Source: Carettochelys insculpta
Lineage: Eukaryota > Chordata > Testudines > Carettochelyidae
Reading direction: 5' to 3'
Assembly (NCBI RefSeq): GCF_033958435.1
Contig: NC_134144.1
Location: 8,550,010-8,614,009 of the forward strand
DNA: 64,000 nt
Under the pieces are notes generated by a model. The model searched no databases and had not been told where the DNA came from. It saw only the letters and a program-made list of their open reading frames with translations. A program made the position numbers and the translations under genes. This document shows, piece by piece, positions 44,515-55,925 of this stretch. Position 1 is the stretch's first letter; every line of letters starts with the position of its first letter.

Positions 44515-44714
44515 CACATCTCATAGAGATGGACAGGACCTTGGGAGATCCATGAGTACAGTCCCCTGCCCTCTTGGCAGGGCCAAGCACCAGCCCTGAC
44601 AGATTTTTTAAAATCTGTTTGCTTAGACCCCTAAATGGCCTCCTCAAGGAATGAGCTCACAACCCTGGGTTTAGCAGGCCAATGCTCAAGCCACTGAGCT
44701 ATCCCTCCCTCCAG
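44515..44714 (-). repeat. tRNA-derived SINE
   Basis: Read on the minus strand it begins 'ggagggagggatagctcagtggcttgagc' (A-box-like), then 'cccagggttgtgagctcatt' (B-box-like), and ends in a CR1-like 'ggtcc..tccatctcta' tail. This is the form of Pol III SINE common in turtles and crocodilians. It is not a functional tRNA. Confidence 0.75.
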
Positions 44715-45661
44715 ATGAGCAGCTCACCTTTGCTTCCTTTCTTCCTCCACACCCCCAAAATAAAACAAAGCCAGGAAGACCGTCGTAATATTGTTAAGGT
44801 TAAAAAAAAAAAACAATCCCAAAACAATTTGGTGTATTGTTGGGGGGGCGGGGGGGGGGGCTTCCTGGCATTTTTGTATTTCATAAAGAAATAGGTCCCC
44901 ATTAATCCTGTGACGTGGAATTTACTTGTAAGACCAGTAAACCAGTAAGATTTAAGTGGTTATAGATAACGACAAGCAGATCAAAATGAATTACCCAATC
45001 AGACAAATGGGAAAAGCACAGCTAATTTTGCTCTTGTGAGTTCTTACCCTACATAGCTGTTTTTATGTCAGGTAAAATCTTCAGGGCAGAAACAATCTTA
45101 TCCTAAGCTGGGTCTCCAGTAAAGTGCTCTGTGTTTCTTATGGTATGTCAGGCAATTTCCAAGGCAGGCTGAAGACAAAAGATGGCAGAACCCCAGGGAC
45201 CCTTTACAGCTTTCCCCAGTTGAGGGAATTCCATTGTTCTCTTTGTGTAACGGTGTTCTCCAACATGGAAACTGTCACATGAGCAGGTCCTCTGTCCAAG
45301 TCCTTTTTAGGCAATCAGCCATTGCCTGTCTGCTGGATTGCATGTTCACAGACAAGTTCCTCATATGTGGATTGACACCCATTAATTAAATTAGCCAAGT
45401 ACTGCTATCTCCTCATAAGCTATATACTCTCACAAGAGAGTGTCCACGCCTCCTATTGAGGTTTTCACAGAGACAAACATTTGGAATACAAGTACGTAGA
45501 CACTACCTGTAACTTCAGCTACAAAAGTGATACATGCACAAAATAGGTTTTACAGAAGCAGGAGGTTGCAACATTAGAAATGAGAGATCACAAGCCACAC
45601 CTCATCCAAAGCATTTCTGAGTTACGCATATTTATAGTCATAACTCATTTTCCATAAAGCA

Positions 45662-45885
45662 TAGGAATGGGGTCCGTCATTAGATCCATCAATGGCTACT
45701 AGCCAGGATGGGTAGAAAGAGCATCTGTTTGTCAGAAGCTGGAAATGGGTGACGGAGGATGTATCACTTGATTGTTACCATTCTTTTCATTCCTCCGGGA
45801 CATCTGGTGTTGGCCACTGTTGAAAGATAGGTTACTGGCCTAGATGTACCTTTGGTCTGACCCAGAGTGGCCATTCTTACGTTTT
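45662..45885 (+). mobile_element. CR1 LINE 3' end
   Basis: The characteristic CR1 tail is present: 'tgtatcacttgattgttacc', 'cattcctccgggacatctgg', 'ttggccactgttgaaag', 'cctttggtctgacccag' and the terminal 'tggccattctta'. The 5' end is truncated, as is usual for CR1. Confidence 0.9.
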
Positions 45886-47099
45886 GCAGACAAAATCTCC
45901 CCCATGAACCAAGTTAAAAGTCCCTGTTGCCTTCCTTGTTGGAAACAGAAGTAGGGAACCTACCTTGAAATCACTCTAAGGTGTTCAGCAATAATAGTTT
46001 AAAAAATACCAAATAATTCTACCCAGTGGACTAGATTGTGGCTGTTGCAGATCGCAAAATAAAAGAACAACGTGCTCTCCACAGCACTGACTTTTAAGCA
46101 GCAATGAGTGCAGATAGGGGATGAAATCTTGCTGAATGTCCACACCACATTCTTTAGGGCCACATATGGAGATACTCTTTGTGACCAGAACTCCGGAATA
46201 TGAGGACCAACACGTGGAGTTATTCAGAAAGGGCTATTATACTTTGAACTCACATCCTGGTTTTAGCTGACTTAACTTTCAAGAGTAAACAAGCTGCCAG
46301 AGCACTGGAGTGCTTTGGGTTATGTTAGTCCATGATCCGCTCACCTTCTGGCTTGTTTTTTTTATCGATTTGTCTTCACTGCAGACATCAGGTGGGTTTG
46401 TTTGCTTTCGCAGTGAGATAATCTGTGTGCATTAGCCATGCCTCTGTAAAATTTTAATGGAGGCCTGCCACCAGTATTTTTACTGCAGGGGTAGCTAGGT
46501 GAGGTCAGTCATGTGCAGGGGGATAGTACTGATGTCCCTTGACTACCATACAATAAAAATCACAGGCACCTGGTCTCCACTAGGAGTTTACAGAGCTACG
46601 GTTGATGCATGTTATTTATGCTGCTGTTAAAAACAGATGCACACTTTTGGTCAGGGGACACCTATTCTGTGTGGACGAAGCTGGAGCATTGCCAGGAACT
46701 TCACATCACAGTCCATATCTGCCTCTTTCACTTCTTACTTTCTGGGTCCCGCAGCCATCCCCCCATGTTCCTGGCAGGGTGTACCAGAGAGCTGATCAGT
46801 TCTCCAAAAACATCTCTGTCCTGCTTCTCTTTTGTCCTTCTTTGTAAAATATACCCCTTGGCTGTTTTCCAGCTCTTCTATCTGAAGACTTTGCCTGGCA
46901 CACGCAGCTAATCACTCATGTCAGGGCTGCCCTACCATCACTCTTGTTGAGGTGGTGGCCTCGAGGCAACTATATTGCTTGTACAGAATATAATGTGCTA
47001 TTCTATAAATGGAAATGTAATACCAATGTACAACTTCTTGTTCCGTAGCTGGGAGGCTGGCCCAAATGTATGTACGTCTTCCTTTGTTTTGTCTTTTAG

Positions 47100-47210
47100 A
47101 TATTCCTCTTCATATATATTTTGAAACATTGTTAAAGGAGGACAAGATCAAAGGAGATCCTATTGACCTCTCAGCACTCAGGGTAGAGTTTAAAATGTCT
47201 CCATCAAATG
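47100..47210 (+). CDS. KANSL1L: KANSL1L exon (window exon 5)
   Basis: This 111-nt exon, phase 1 to phase 1, lies between tcttttAG and GTatgt. It encodes D-I-P-L-H-I-Y-F-E-T-L-L-K-E-D-K-I-K-G-D and P-I-D-L-S-A-L-R. This acidic/hydrophobic segment is one I associate with KANSL1L-type proteins. There is no named domain. Confidence 0.92.
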
Positions 47211-49094
47211 GTATGTGATACAAAATATTTAAATTGGTGCAATACTTATATTTTTGCTATTTTCTTAAAACTTTATTTTTGTATTACTGGACCCTGCCTT
47301 AAATATTAGTGTTTTCAGGTGTGCAGGCTTTTCATGTGGTGAATAAAAGCATGCCCCTGCCCAACATAGTTTACAATCTGAACAGATGCAAAGATTAGAT
47401 ACTGGGGGGAATAAGAGGCACAAGAGTTAGGAAGGTGGGGAGAAACTCATCTCACTCACATAGATTCCAAAGAGTTTGGTTTTATGTGGTAAAGTGTGAA
47501 GGGAATAGGTAGGGAAGATCTTCTGTCCTGTAACCTGTACAGGACCTGAGAGTGCTGTACAGTTCTCCCTTCTTGCTATTTTTAATTATGAGCTGGAATA
47601 ACAGGTACAGTTTCTACTGATAGTTATGGGTGGGCAAACTGGACCTGCATAAACACAGCTGTTTGGCCTTTTTTTTGTGGCCTTCTGCACCAGTTCCCAA
47701 GAGATTAAAAATGTTCCACTCATTGTTCAAGTGGAGGTGGCCAAGGAACCAGAACTGTAATACATTTGAGGCCCATATGTTTCTATGCGGTATATTGTAT
47801 TTATGAGAACATAAAACCAACCAGTGCCAAAAGGTATTTCACACCAGTATGCCGTTGACTCATCTAATTCACTAAGTCCTTGCTAAGCAAATCACATACA
47901 GACTCCTGGAACTAGCCTATAATCCTGTTGCTGATTATTCTCATTAAGAGATGCTATTGCAATCAGAGTGAGCTCAGAAGCGTGATAACAGACTCCTCCA
48001 ATTGGTCACTGAGGGCTTACTAAACGCTGTTTGTGTTTGGCTAGAACTATATTGAGTTAGAAACTGAGAAAAACAGCACAATCCCCTAATATCAATGCAT
48101 TTTATCAGTGTGAAGGTGCACATTCAGAAATAAGCTATGGTGGTATAAGCATCTTCATGCTGTGTCTCTGCACTGAATATTACTTTAACTATAGCAACAG
48201 CTAACCTGATACATGTACAGCAGAACAAAAATAAGGGGTGTGGCTCAAACCCAGAATCTTTGCACTATTTAATACGTTAATGTGCTGGAAGAGTTGAAAA
48301 CCACGGCATTAATTCAGTAAAGTACTTAAATGCATAAGTGAAGTGAATGGGACTGTTTAAGTACCTTGCTGAATCAGAGCATTACTAATTATTTTAAGTG
48401 AAATGTGTTACTTAAAGCTATGGATATTTTCCATCTTTTATTGTGTAATTACCTTCTTTGGTTACTCAGCTGGTGAGCTGCCTAGTATTTATTCGTTGTT
48501 GGTTAGACTTTGTCGAGATGAAGGAAAAGTGGTTTACTAAAATGAGGTATGTATAGCATAAAAAGGTAGCAGCTAAAATAAGGTGTTTTTACATGAGTTC
48601 TGTGGGACAGGAAAGAATTGACTTCTGCAGGAAATTTGCCTTCCATCATATTCCTTATTTCCCATTTACTGAACATTGTTCCTCTTCCATTGTAACTGCT
48701 TCTTGCTATGTGCTTCGTGTTCAAAGTGTTTAGTTGCTTAAATATAAATGGCCCATCTAGAAATACAGCTAACACTAGCTGAAATTTGAGTTAACCCTTG
48801 CTTGTAGTGAGGTTAGGAGGAAAAAGACCAAAGGGCTAGATGCTTCTCTGTAAATCAAGTGAAGTAAATATGCTTGATAACTCAGAGGTGAATTTGGCAC
48901 CAGTGGCTTGAGTTTTTTTGTATCTACACATCAGATTGTTACACTATTTACTTTGTGGCTAGTGCCTAGAAAAAATCAGGGATAAGGGGCTAGTGACACT
49001 AGCCTGTATGGTTTATAAGTACCAGTAGCTGTTTGTAAAGTGAGTTTGGCACTGAGTTGAACATGAGTTGCATCTAATGTTTATTCTGTTGCAG
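47211..49094 (+). other. KANSL1L: Intron of KANSL1L
   Basis: This is a 1.9-kb AT-rich intron with a weak old-repeat trace at 48305-48380 ('cagtaaagtacttaaatgc' facing 'gtttaagtaccttgctgaa'). Nothing else was recognised. Confidence 0.85.
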
Positions 49095-49232
49095 AATATA
49101 ATCAGCATAATACTTCTCTCAAACAATGGACCAGTGACTATTTACTTAACTCCAGACCTCAAACAGCATCAGAAATATCTGCACAGTTGTCAGAGGGAAG
49201 AAAGAAAAGGCACCTAAGTGAGACAGCGCTAG
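49095..49232 (+). CDS. KANSL1L: KANSL1L exon (window exon 6)
   Basis: This 138-nt exon, phase 1 to phase 1, runs from ttgcAG to GTaagg. It encodes E-Y-N-Q-H-N-T-S-L-K-Q-W-T-S-D-Y-L-L-N-S and a basic end, E-G-R-K-K-R-H-L-S-E-T. It is accepted because the phases chain with both neighbours. No domain is visible. Confidence 0.9.
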
Positions 49233-49947
49233 GTAAGGGAAAAATGTGTGTGTGTGAACTACTTGGAAACTCTGAAAACACCCTTAAATTAATGTATTTC
49301 ACCCTGGAGTCCCAAGCATTAGTCAAAGTTGTTTCTTCAAATAAATTAATAGATAACTTTATAAAATTGGGTTTTACAGGAATGTGACAAATAGCCCTAT
49401 AATGACTATGCAAATAATAGACGTGCACCATTTCATACCTGCTGTTTTCGGCTTTTTTTTTTTATTTCTTCCATCCTCCCCCCACCTTCTTGCTCCTGTT
49501 CTACTTCAGTGTGATTATAAAGGTAGACATGCTTTTGTTTTTTCTTGTTACTTACTCCTTAAGGAAACTTCTTGACATACAGTTGTATTTGTGTAACCTA
49601 TGTAGTTTGGATATTATTACATTTTTAAAAAATTCTCCATGAAACAGCAAGACTAAACAAGACTTTAATAAAGATGGTGGGTAACTAGTATTCTTAAAAA
49701 GGTACTGGTGGTTATCACGATAGTTATAGACTACACTGGATAATTTAATTGAAACAGCAGTTAAAGAGAAAATTCTATAAAGCATCTAGGTGAGTATGAC
49801 CATACATTAATCCAGAACACTTTGCCAAGGAAAATAGTCTCTTTCCCATCTTTTAAAATTCAGCTGCATAGTAGACAAAGGGGAATTGCTGGATGTAATG
49901 TATTTGGAAGTTGAGAAAAGCATTCATAAACTTCTTCACAGGGAAAC

Positions 49948-50190
49948 TAAGGCTACATGTCGAGATATTTTTAAAGTACTTTATTCCAAACTTGGTGCCA
50001 TCCAAACGGCACCAAATTTCAGAATAAGGGGCTATTCTGGTTGTTCTGTTACTCCTCATATGACAAGGGGTACTGGAACCCAAATAGTAGTACTATTTAG
50101 AGTGCTGTGAAAAGCAATGGCATTGCTATTTCGGGATACCTTTGTATCCCAAAATAGCACCCACTCTGTTGACAGAGTCTAAGTCAAGAG
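49948..50190. repeat. Decayed palindromic MITE relative
   Basis: It begins 'aaggctacatgtcgagatat' and includes 'attccaaacttggtgcc' and 'aatttcagaataaggggctatt', patterned like the GGCYACGTCTAC MITEs. The opposite end is unclear. Confidence 0.35.
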
Positions 50191-50710
50191 ACAAGAGAGA
50201 GAGCAGTTAAGGAGTAAAGTTTGGGTTAGAGAGAAACAAAATTTTCAGCATGGAAGAATAATATAACGGAGTACCCCAGGTTCAAAACTAATTTTATGGT
50301 TGTATGTATATCTGTAGAGAGAGAGAGAGTAATATATGTATTAACTAGGAGCAGTGAAACAGCAACATTTTGAGATGACACCAAATGGTTTTGAGTGGTC
50401 AAGACTAGAAAGAAGAATGAATAATGTCAGAAAAGCCCAGCTATGACAGGTGACTGAGCAACATGTGTGTGAAACTCAGTGTACACAAGTGCATTGTAAC
50501 GCATTCTGAAAACAACTATCTGAATTACTTGCAATTATGAATGTGACAATCCCTATGATTGTACTAATAGCACTTAAAGGAAGGTACAGCATGACAGTAC
50601 AAACCTTCTGAAGAGTAAATTCTTCGGGGGTTCTGATAATTTCATTGATTTTTTTTTTAAATAGCTTTATTATCAGGGTTACAGTTTCCTTCTGCCACAT
50701 AGTGCTGTGG

Positions 50711-51090
50711 CAGGGGTGGGCAGTAATTTTTCAAAAGAAGCCCACTTCAAGAATTTGGTAAATGGTCAAGGGCCACATTCTTCTAGGATATGAACAGAGG
50801 AGGTGTGAAATCAAAGTAGCCAGCTCTACAGGCCACGTGCATCTCTGCATATCCCTTGGGGGAGTGGGGGAGCCTCTGAATGCTGCATGTGCCCAAAAGC
50901 ACAGCCCAGGCAGCTTTCATTTGCTGGTTTCTGGCCAGTGGGATCTGTGAGTTTGTGCTAGAGGTAGGGGCAGCATGCAAAGCCCAGCCCCCAGCAGTGC
51001 ACAGCATGCAGACGCATAAATGGTCCCTGCAGGTGGCCATTTTGAGTGGCGGGCAGAGGCGTGTCCTAATTTGGGCTCTGTCTAAGAGAA
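50711..51090 (+). mobile_element. hAT-like element, left end
   Basis: It starts CAGGGGTGGGCAGTAATTTTT, then 'aagggccacat', typical of non-autonomous hAT elements. The right end was not found, so 51090 is an estimate from the composition change. Confidence 0.5.
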
Positions 51091-51934
51091 ATTATCCATG
51101 AGGAAAACCAGCAGCCTGGTGAGCAGGGCCAGAGAGCTGTTTACGAGACGAGAGGTGATATATGCTATGCACAATAGCGCTTTAGCTAGAGTCTAATCTT
51201 ACCTTTTCCTTCCACATTGGATCTATTGGGCTAAACAGATCACGTTGTTTAGTTAGTGCTTTAAATATGTTTAGTTTGGTATGGAAATTTCTTTTCTGCC
51301 TTCAAATCAGGATAAGAGGCAATTGGGAACAATGCTGGTTTGCTGTTGCAGTCCAGAAAAATTGCAGCAGGAGCTGTATTTGCTGAGATGGAATAAAAAG
51401 TACCCTGAATTATGGTTTGTCTGGAAGATGGGCAGCACTTTAGGGGAAATCAGACCTGTGGGTGAGAAAACTGACTTTGCCTTTGTCATCTTGGCTGCCA
51501 TTTCCACTTAGGCATCAGTCAGGAAAAAGCTGTTGGTTTATGCGTAAGCTGACTGGGGCTCTCTGTGATGTGCAGCCCCATCAGGGAAGACTACACTTGG
51601 TAGTCAGGTGACTGTCAAGACTATTCCCACAAACCTGATTGCTGTTGATTGTGATTGTGCCTAGTCTAGTAGCTCTATAAAAGGAGGCAGGATCTGACAC
51701 AACGAGGCTGCTTCCAAGAAGGAATTACCCCCTTGAAATAGAGAGGCAGGTTTTGTGGGCTGGTTGTGTGGGAAGTGAATGTGTGATGGGTTCAGCCATA
51801 TAGATATTCATGAAATCTCAAGTGTTGAGCTGTGGACTTTCAGGAAAGGCCTCATTTGCTACTATATGGGGAGTAGTTTTAAGATAATAGAAAAAAAATA
51901 TCCTTTTTTTTTTCTCCAAATCTCTTTGTGGCAG

Positions 51935-52059
51935 GAGAAAGTAACAGTAGGTTTGAAGATTTTTCCTTTCAACATGCAGAACCAGAGTCCCATAGTGATT
52001 TTGCTGCAGTGGCCCATGTCAATCTGATGTCTAGATCTACCCAAAACACATCATCACAG
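51935..52059 (+). CDS. KANSL1L: KANSL1L exon (window exon 7)
   Basis: This 125-nt exon takes the G left by the previous exon to make Gly and ends in phase 0 before GTaaac. It encodes E-S-N-S-R-F-E-D-F-S-F-Q-H-A and a Ser/Thr/Asn-rich end. It is a polar linker just upstream of the PEHE region. Confidence 0.9.
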
Positions 52060-53441
52060 GTAAACAAAAAATGAATATACTGATGGATTAATTAAAACAT
52101 CACCAGAGAGTTGGGTAAATTGATACACACAAAAAATACAGGCCTTTCATATTGTACTTTGTTTTACATAATTTTATACATGTATAGTTAGTGTGAGATT
52201 ACTAGTCTGTATTGGGAAGGGAAAAATGAAATGCATTTTCAAAGACAAGAGTTTCATGCATTGTGTAATCAGTTTACCAGAGTTTTTAAGGAACCTCTGC
52301 ATTTAAAACAAAAGAAATGAATTCTGGTTTATGTCACCACTGGAACTGTGACTGGAGGCTTTTATAATTCCATTTCCTGATGCATCTACATAATATTGGC
52401 TAGCAATTTAATACAGTCTTCATCCTGTTGCATCCGGATTTACCAAACCATGACTAACTCAAAGTTTTATTTACTGAACTATTAGCAAAGCCTCTAGTAA
52501 AGTGATGGTGACATCCAGGCCCCACTGAAATCAATGGCAAACTTCCCATTTATGAAGAGTGATGCAGAATTTCACCCTAGAAGTCTTCAGGTTTCAGTGC
52601 TGTGGAACTATGGAATTCTGTAGCACAGAAATATGAAGTCTTATGGTTTGACACATACTGTGCCTGATAATCAAAACCTAATTGATGTTCACTACACAGT
52701 TAGTGCACTACCAAGTCTATTGAATTTCTTTCCTTGAGTGAGCCTTCTGCACATCTGCATCTAGTGGGAATGTTCTTCCTTTACCAAATTGAATGAAAGC
52801 GTTCTATTTTGCAACACACTTTTTCAGTTAAAGTTTTGTAATTAGACTGAATCATGTTTTAAACTCAACCACCTACTGTAATCCAGAAATGTCAGTCCTC
52901 TCACTTGGGAGGAGAGGTTGGATAGCCCCAAGAAGAAAAACGCTGAGAAGTTCAACATCCTCTTTTCCTTAACAAAGGGATTTCTGCAGATTTCAAGACC
53001 AATATTTTCCCTCTAGATTATTCTACACTGATAAAATACATTGCTTATGTATATTTATTCTCTGGCCTTTAGGATTCTTATTTTTATGGAGTAGAAGAAT
53101 ATCTCTGTAGTGGTCAGGTAATAGGTTAGTAGATTTATCCTAGAATGTCTTCAGTATAACCTGTGATTATGAAGAACACAGCTGTTCAGAGTGGAATTGT
53201 CAACAGTGGTGCTCAGCATTAAGTGTAATTGTGAAATCAGTATTAAAACGCCCACTGACTTCAACGGGAACAGAATTAATCCAAAAATGAATACTTTTGA
53301 AAACGGCATTATAAAAAGTCACGTTGCTTTCATGTGTCTGTTAAATTTACCGAAAAAAAAAAAGTTTAATTCTATTGTCTTATAGTTAACATGCAGCTAT
53401 TCTCATTAAACTAATGACTGTTCTGTATTATTGTTATATAG
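52060..53441 (+). other. KANSL1L: Intron of KANSL1L
   Basis: This is a 1.4-kb intron with an ancient palindromic repeat trace near 52508-52575. Nothing else was recognised. Confidence 0.85.
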
Positions 53442-53566
53442 CATAATTCTAGACGGAGACTGAGAAGTGAGAGCTCCTATGATATAGACAACATAGTTAT
53501 TCCTATGTCACTGGTTGCTCCCTCTAAGCTGGAGAAGCTGCAATACAAAGAAATCCTCACTCCAAG
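53442..53566 (+). CDS. KANSL1L: KANSL1L exon (window exon 8), start of PEHE region
   Basis: This 125-nt exon starts in phase 0 and leaves two bases (AG) before GTatgt. It encodes [18 protein letters not shown] and [11 protein letters not shown]. The [10 protein letters not shown] and K-L-Q-Y-K-E-I-x-T-P motifs are hallmarks of the KANSL1/KANSL1L C-terminal PEHE region, which in KANSL1 contacts the MYST acetyltransferase KAT8 (MOF). This exon is the strongest evidence for the gene identity. Confidence 0.97.
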
Positions 53567-54401
53567 GTATGTTCTTTCCTCCTTCTGAGCAGGTAAAGTG
53601 AATCCCATGCTAAAAATTTTTTTCTGTTTTTTAAAATGTTCCTTCTTTCCCCCAAGAGAAATGATCAGTGTTCCTGCACACACAGTCATGTCTGATGCAC
53701 AAAGTATGCAAACTCTAAAATTAAAGAGGAATGTTTTCCTCTAAATTCTGGTACATGCAATAGACATAACTATATGCTTTAGGATTCTCTCTCTTAGTAG
53801 TTAGTTGAATTTTTTTTAATTTCTTGGTTCAGGAGAACCCACCTACATCCCCAAGAGCATGCACAGAAGTACACATACATAAGCCTTTTTAAAAATTCCA
53901 ATTTTATCCAGTATCTTTTTCATGCAGCATAACCCCATTATTTTGGATATGATCCTCTAAGCTCATTTAAAAAAAACTTTTGATTCTTTGAACAGCTTAA
54001 ACAAGTTTCTGTTAAACTAAACAATGAGTAGATTATGTACACTAGACCTTTTTTCTGAAATCTTTGACGTGTGTTTCAGGTTTTGGATAGTTTTATTTAA
54101 AGGCTTAAGTTATATTAACAGGGACAATATTAAGGAGCTCAGATTCTGTATTTTTTACAGAAAAACTTTCTAGAACCTTATCTTAGAAAAAGTTTTAATT
54201 ATTTTTATTTAAATTAGCTGTTTTACCCAAATATTTACATTCCCTTATAAAAATTGCAACAGAAGTACTACAGAATTGTGCTGTTTAATGAGAGCCAGAA
54301 AATGATACGGCTTAGGAACAAAACAACTTCATTTCACTTCTGAAGTGATGAACCATTAAATGTAACTAGCTCTGTATTAACTACCCTTCTCTGATTCACA
54401 G
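53567..54401 (+). other. KANSL1L: Intron of KANSL1L
   Basis: This is an 835-bp AT-rich intron with no recognised element. Confidence 0.85.
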
Positions 54402-54456
54402 CTGGAGAGTTGTTGAGCTTCATCCTCTGGGACGATCTCATGTAGGTGAAGAAGAG
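54402..54456 (+). CDS. KANSL1L: KANSL1L exon (window exon 9), PEHE core
   Basis: This short 55-nt exon completes a Ser codon and encodes W-R-V-V-E-L-H-P-L-G-R-S-H-V-G-E-E-E, ending in phase 0 before GTaggc. The S-W-R-x-V-x-L-x-P-L followed by an acidic run fits the PEHE core. It is easily missed by gene finders because of its length. Confidence 0.96.
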
Positions 54457-55689
54457 GTAGGCCACTTTTTAATGAAGCCAAGAGTTTAATGTGTGGCTTT
54501 CAGTAGTCACTCGTTTCATGAAAACGCCTGGTACCTTTGAAACTTAGTAACTATTAATGTAGAAACATGTCTAAGCCTTTGTGCAAACAAGTATGTTTTA
54601 TATACTTAGTCAGATGTCTCTTCTCCCTTCCTACCTACCTCTTCTTGACAACACAAATAGGTGACAGCAAGGTGAATCTCCATTAGGAAGCAAGGGGATG
54701 AAAGAACTAGAAATCAGCACTAGTACAAGCAGCAGTCCATCTATGTCCCAGAAACAGAACGCATGGGCCTGTAGTTTCTTGATTAATTTCCTTTTAGTTC
54801 TAAGATTAAAAGGAGAAGAGGAAGAAAAATATGAAAGAACCCAGAGTTTTGAAGCACCTAAGGTTTTCTGTCTCAGAATCTGCACCTTTTCAGGCCAGGC
54901 TCTAGCACATTGGGGCCCAGCCAGTGATCCAGCAACAAGCCCCTTCTCCTTCCCCAGTCATTGCCATTCTCTTTTCAAGGACTGGGGATACTGGAGATCC
55001 AGTAGGAAACCCTCTCCAAGGAGTAGTTAATTTGGTGGATCTCCATTCTTTGATAGCAATCTGTCTCCCTCTGCACTGTTAACAAGGAGCACCAGAAAGC
55101 CAGCTTTTGTGGGCTTGTAGCAGCTCTGCAGATACTTTTGTCGCCTTTTTTTATGGGGCCATGTTTGCCTAATCCTTGCACCATTGTTTGGTTTTCCACT
55201 GGTGGGAGGATCCCATTTCTCATTCCTGTCTGACACGGGGCAGCCTGCAGCACTCTCCTCAGCATTCCATGAATAATTTCTTCATCACTCACTGCTGTTG
55301 TTCTTCAGGAGCATGGGGCAGCCTGGCACCCCTCTCGGCTGATTGGTTTGGGAAGGTTTCTCTTCCCAAAGGAGGCATATGCAGCGTTTCCCAGACCCAG
55401 TGTGAACAGGCCATGTCCATTCTGTGGTTTCTCTCCTCCCCATGTTTCTGCTGTTGTTTCTTCTGACCAGATGCAAATGACTTGGAAGAAACCTGCCATT
55501 TCTGCTACCTTCTTGAAATCTTTGAAGGTATCTGATTTCTATCTCTAATCACTATCATTGATGTGTACTACTTAGGCTAACCCCTGGGCCTGACCCCTCC
55601 TTGGAAGAACAGCAATCTTAGCAGGTCCGATACAAACATCCAGACCTTGGTCCCAAACAAAGGGATTGCTACCATCCGTGGTGAGATTA

Positions 55690-55925
55690 TCCTTCCTGGA
55701 GCCACTTCTGTGTGGGGGTTAGATGGTCCAATAAACTTTTCAAAGGGGTTCTCTCTCGCCTTCGAGACGATAACTCACCATGCAGCAATCGTAGTGGTCA
55801 CATGTGCTCTTGGGCAAGACTTAACCTAAAGTCTGTGGTTAGCTCCCTCCAGCTTTGTTCATATTATAGACCTAAGAGCATCTACAGCTTTACTGCTGTA
55901 GCTACTCCACTGTGAGGCCTCCTAT
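55690..55925 (+). pseudogene. DIRS RT-RNase H remnant (copy 5)
   Basis: One frame gives W-S-N-K-L-F-K-G-V, matching W-V-N-P-K-N-L-L-T-G-V of the young pol (22150-22180). A second gives S-L-W-L-A-P-S-S-F-V-H-I-I-D-L-R-A, matching E-L-W-S-S-T-E-Q-S-V-H-I-N-I-L-E-I-R-A (22270-22325). The order and spacing agree, the frames are shifted and stops intervene. It is in the same sense as the host gene. Confidence 0.6.

Larger units (their letters stand above)
42190..47099 (+). other. KANSL1L: Intron of KANSL1L
   Basis: This 4.9-kb intron contains a hAT MITE (42925), palindromic MITE copy D (44086), a tRNA-SINE (44515) and a CR1 3' end (45662). The stretches 43260-44080, 44720-45660 and 45890-47090 show no recognised gene. 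A G-rich run lies at 44841-44861. Confidence 0.88.
49233..51934 (+). other. KANSL1L: Intron of KANSL1L
   Basis: This 2.7-kb intron contains a decayed MITE relic at 49948-50190 and a hAT-like element at 50711. The remaining stretches show no gene. Confidence 0.85.

Noticed and set aside
44515..44714. tRNA gene on the minus strand
   Set aside because: A- and B-box-like motifs are present, but no cloverleaf can be drawn and a CR1-like tail follows. It is a SINE.
54975..55292. Minus-strand 105-codon frame as a DIRS gag remnant
   Set aside because: The resemblance to the A-D-K-K-Y-F-V-P region is too weak to call by eye, and the strand disagrees with the nearby RT scrap.
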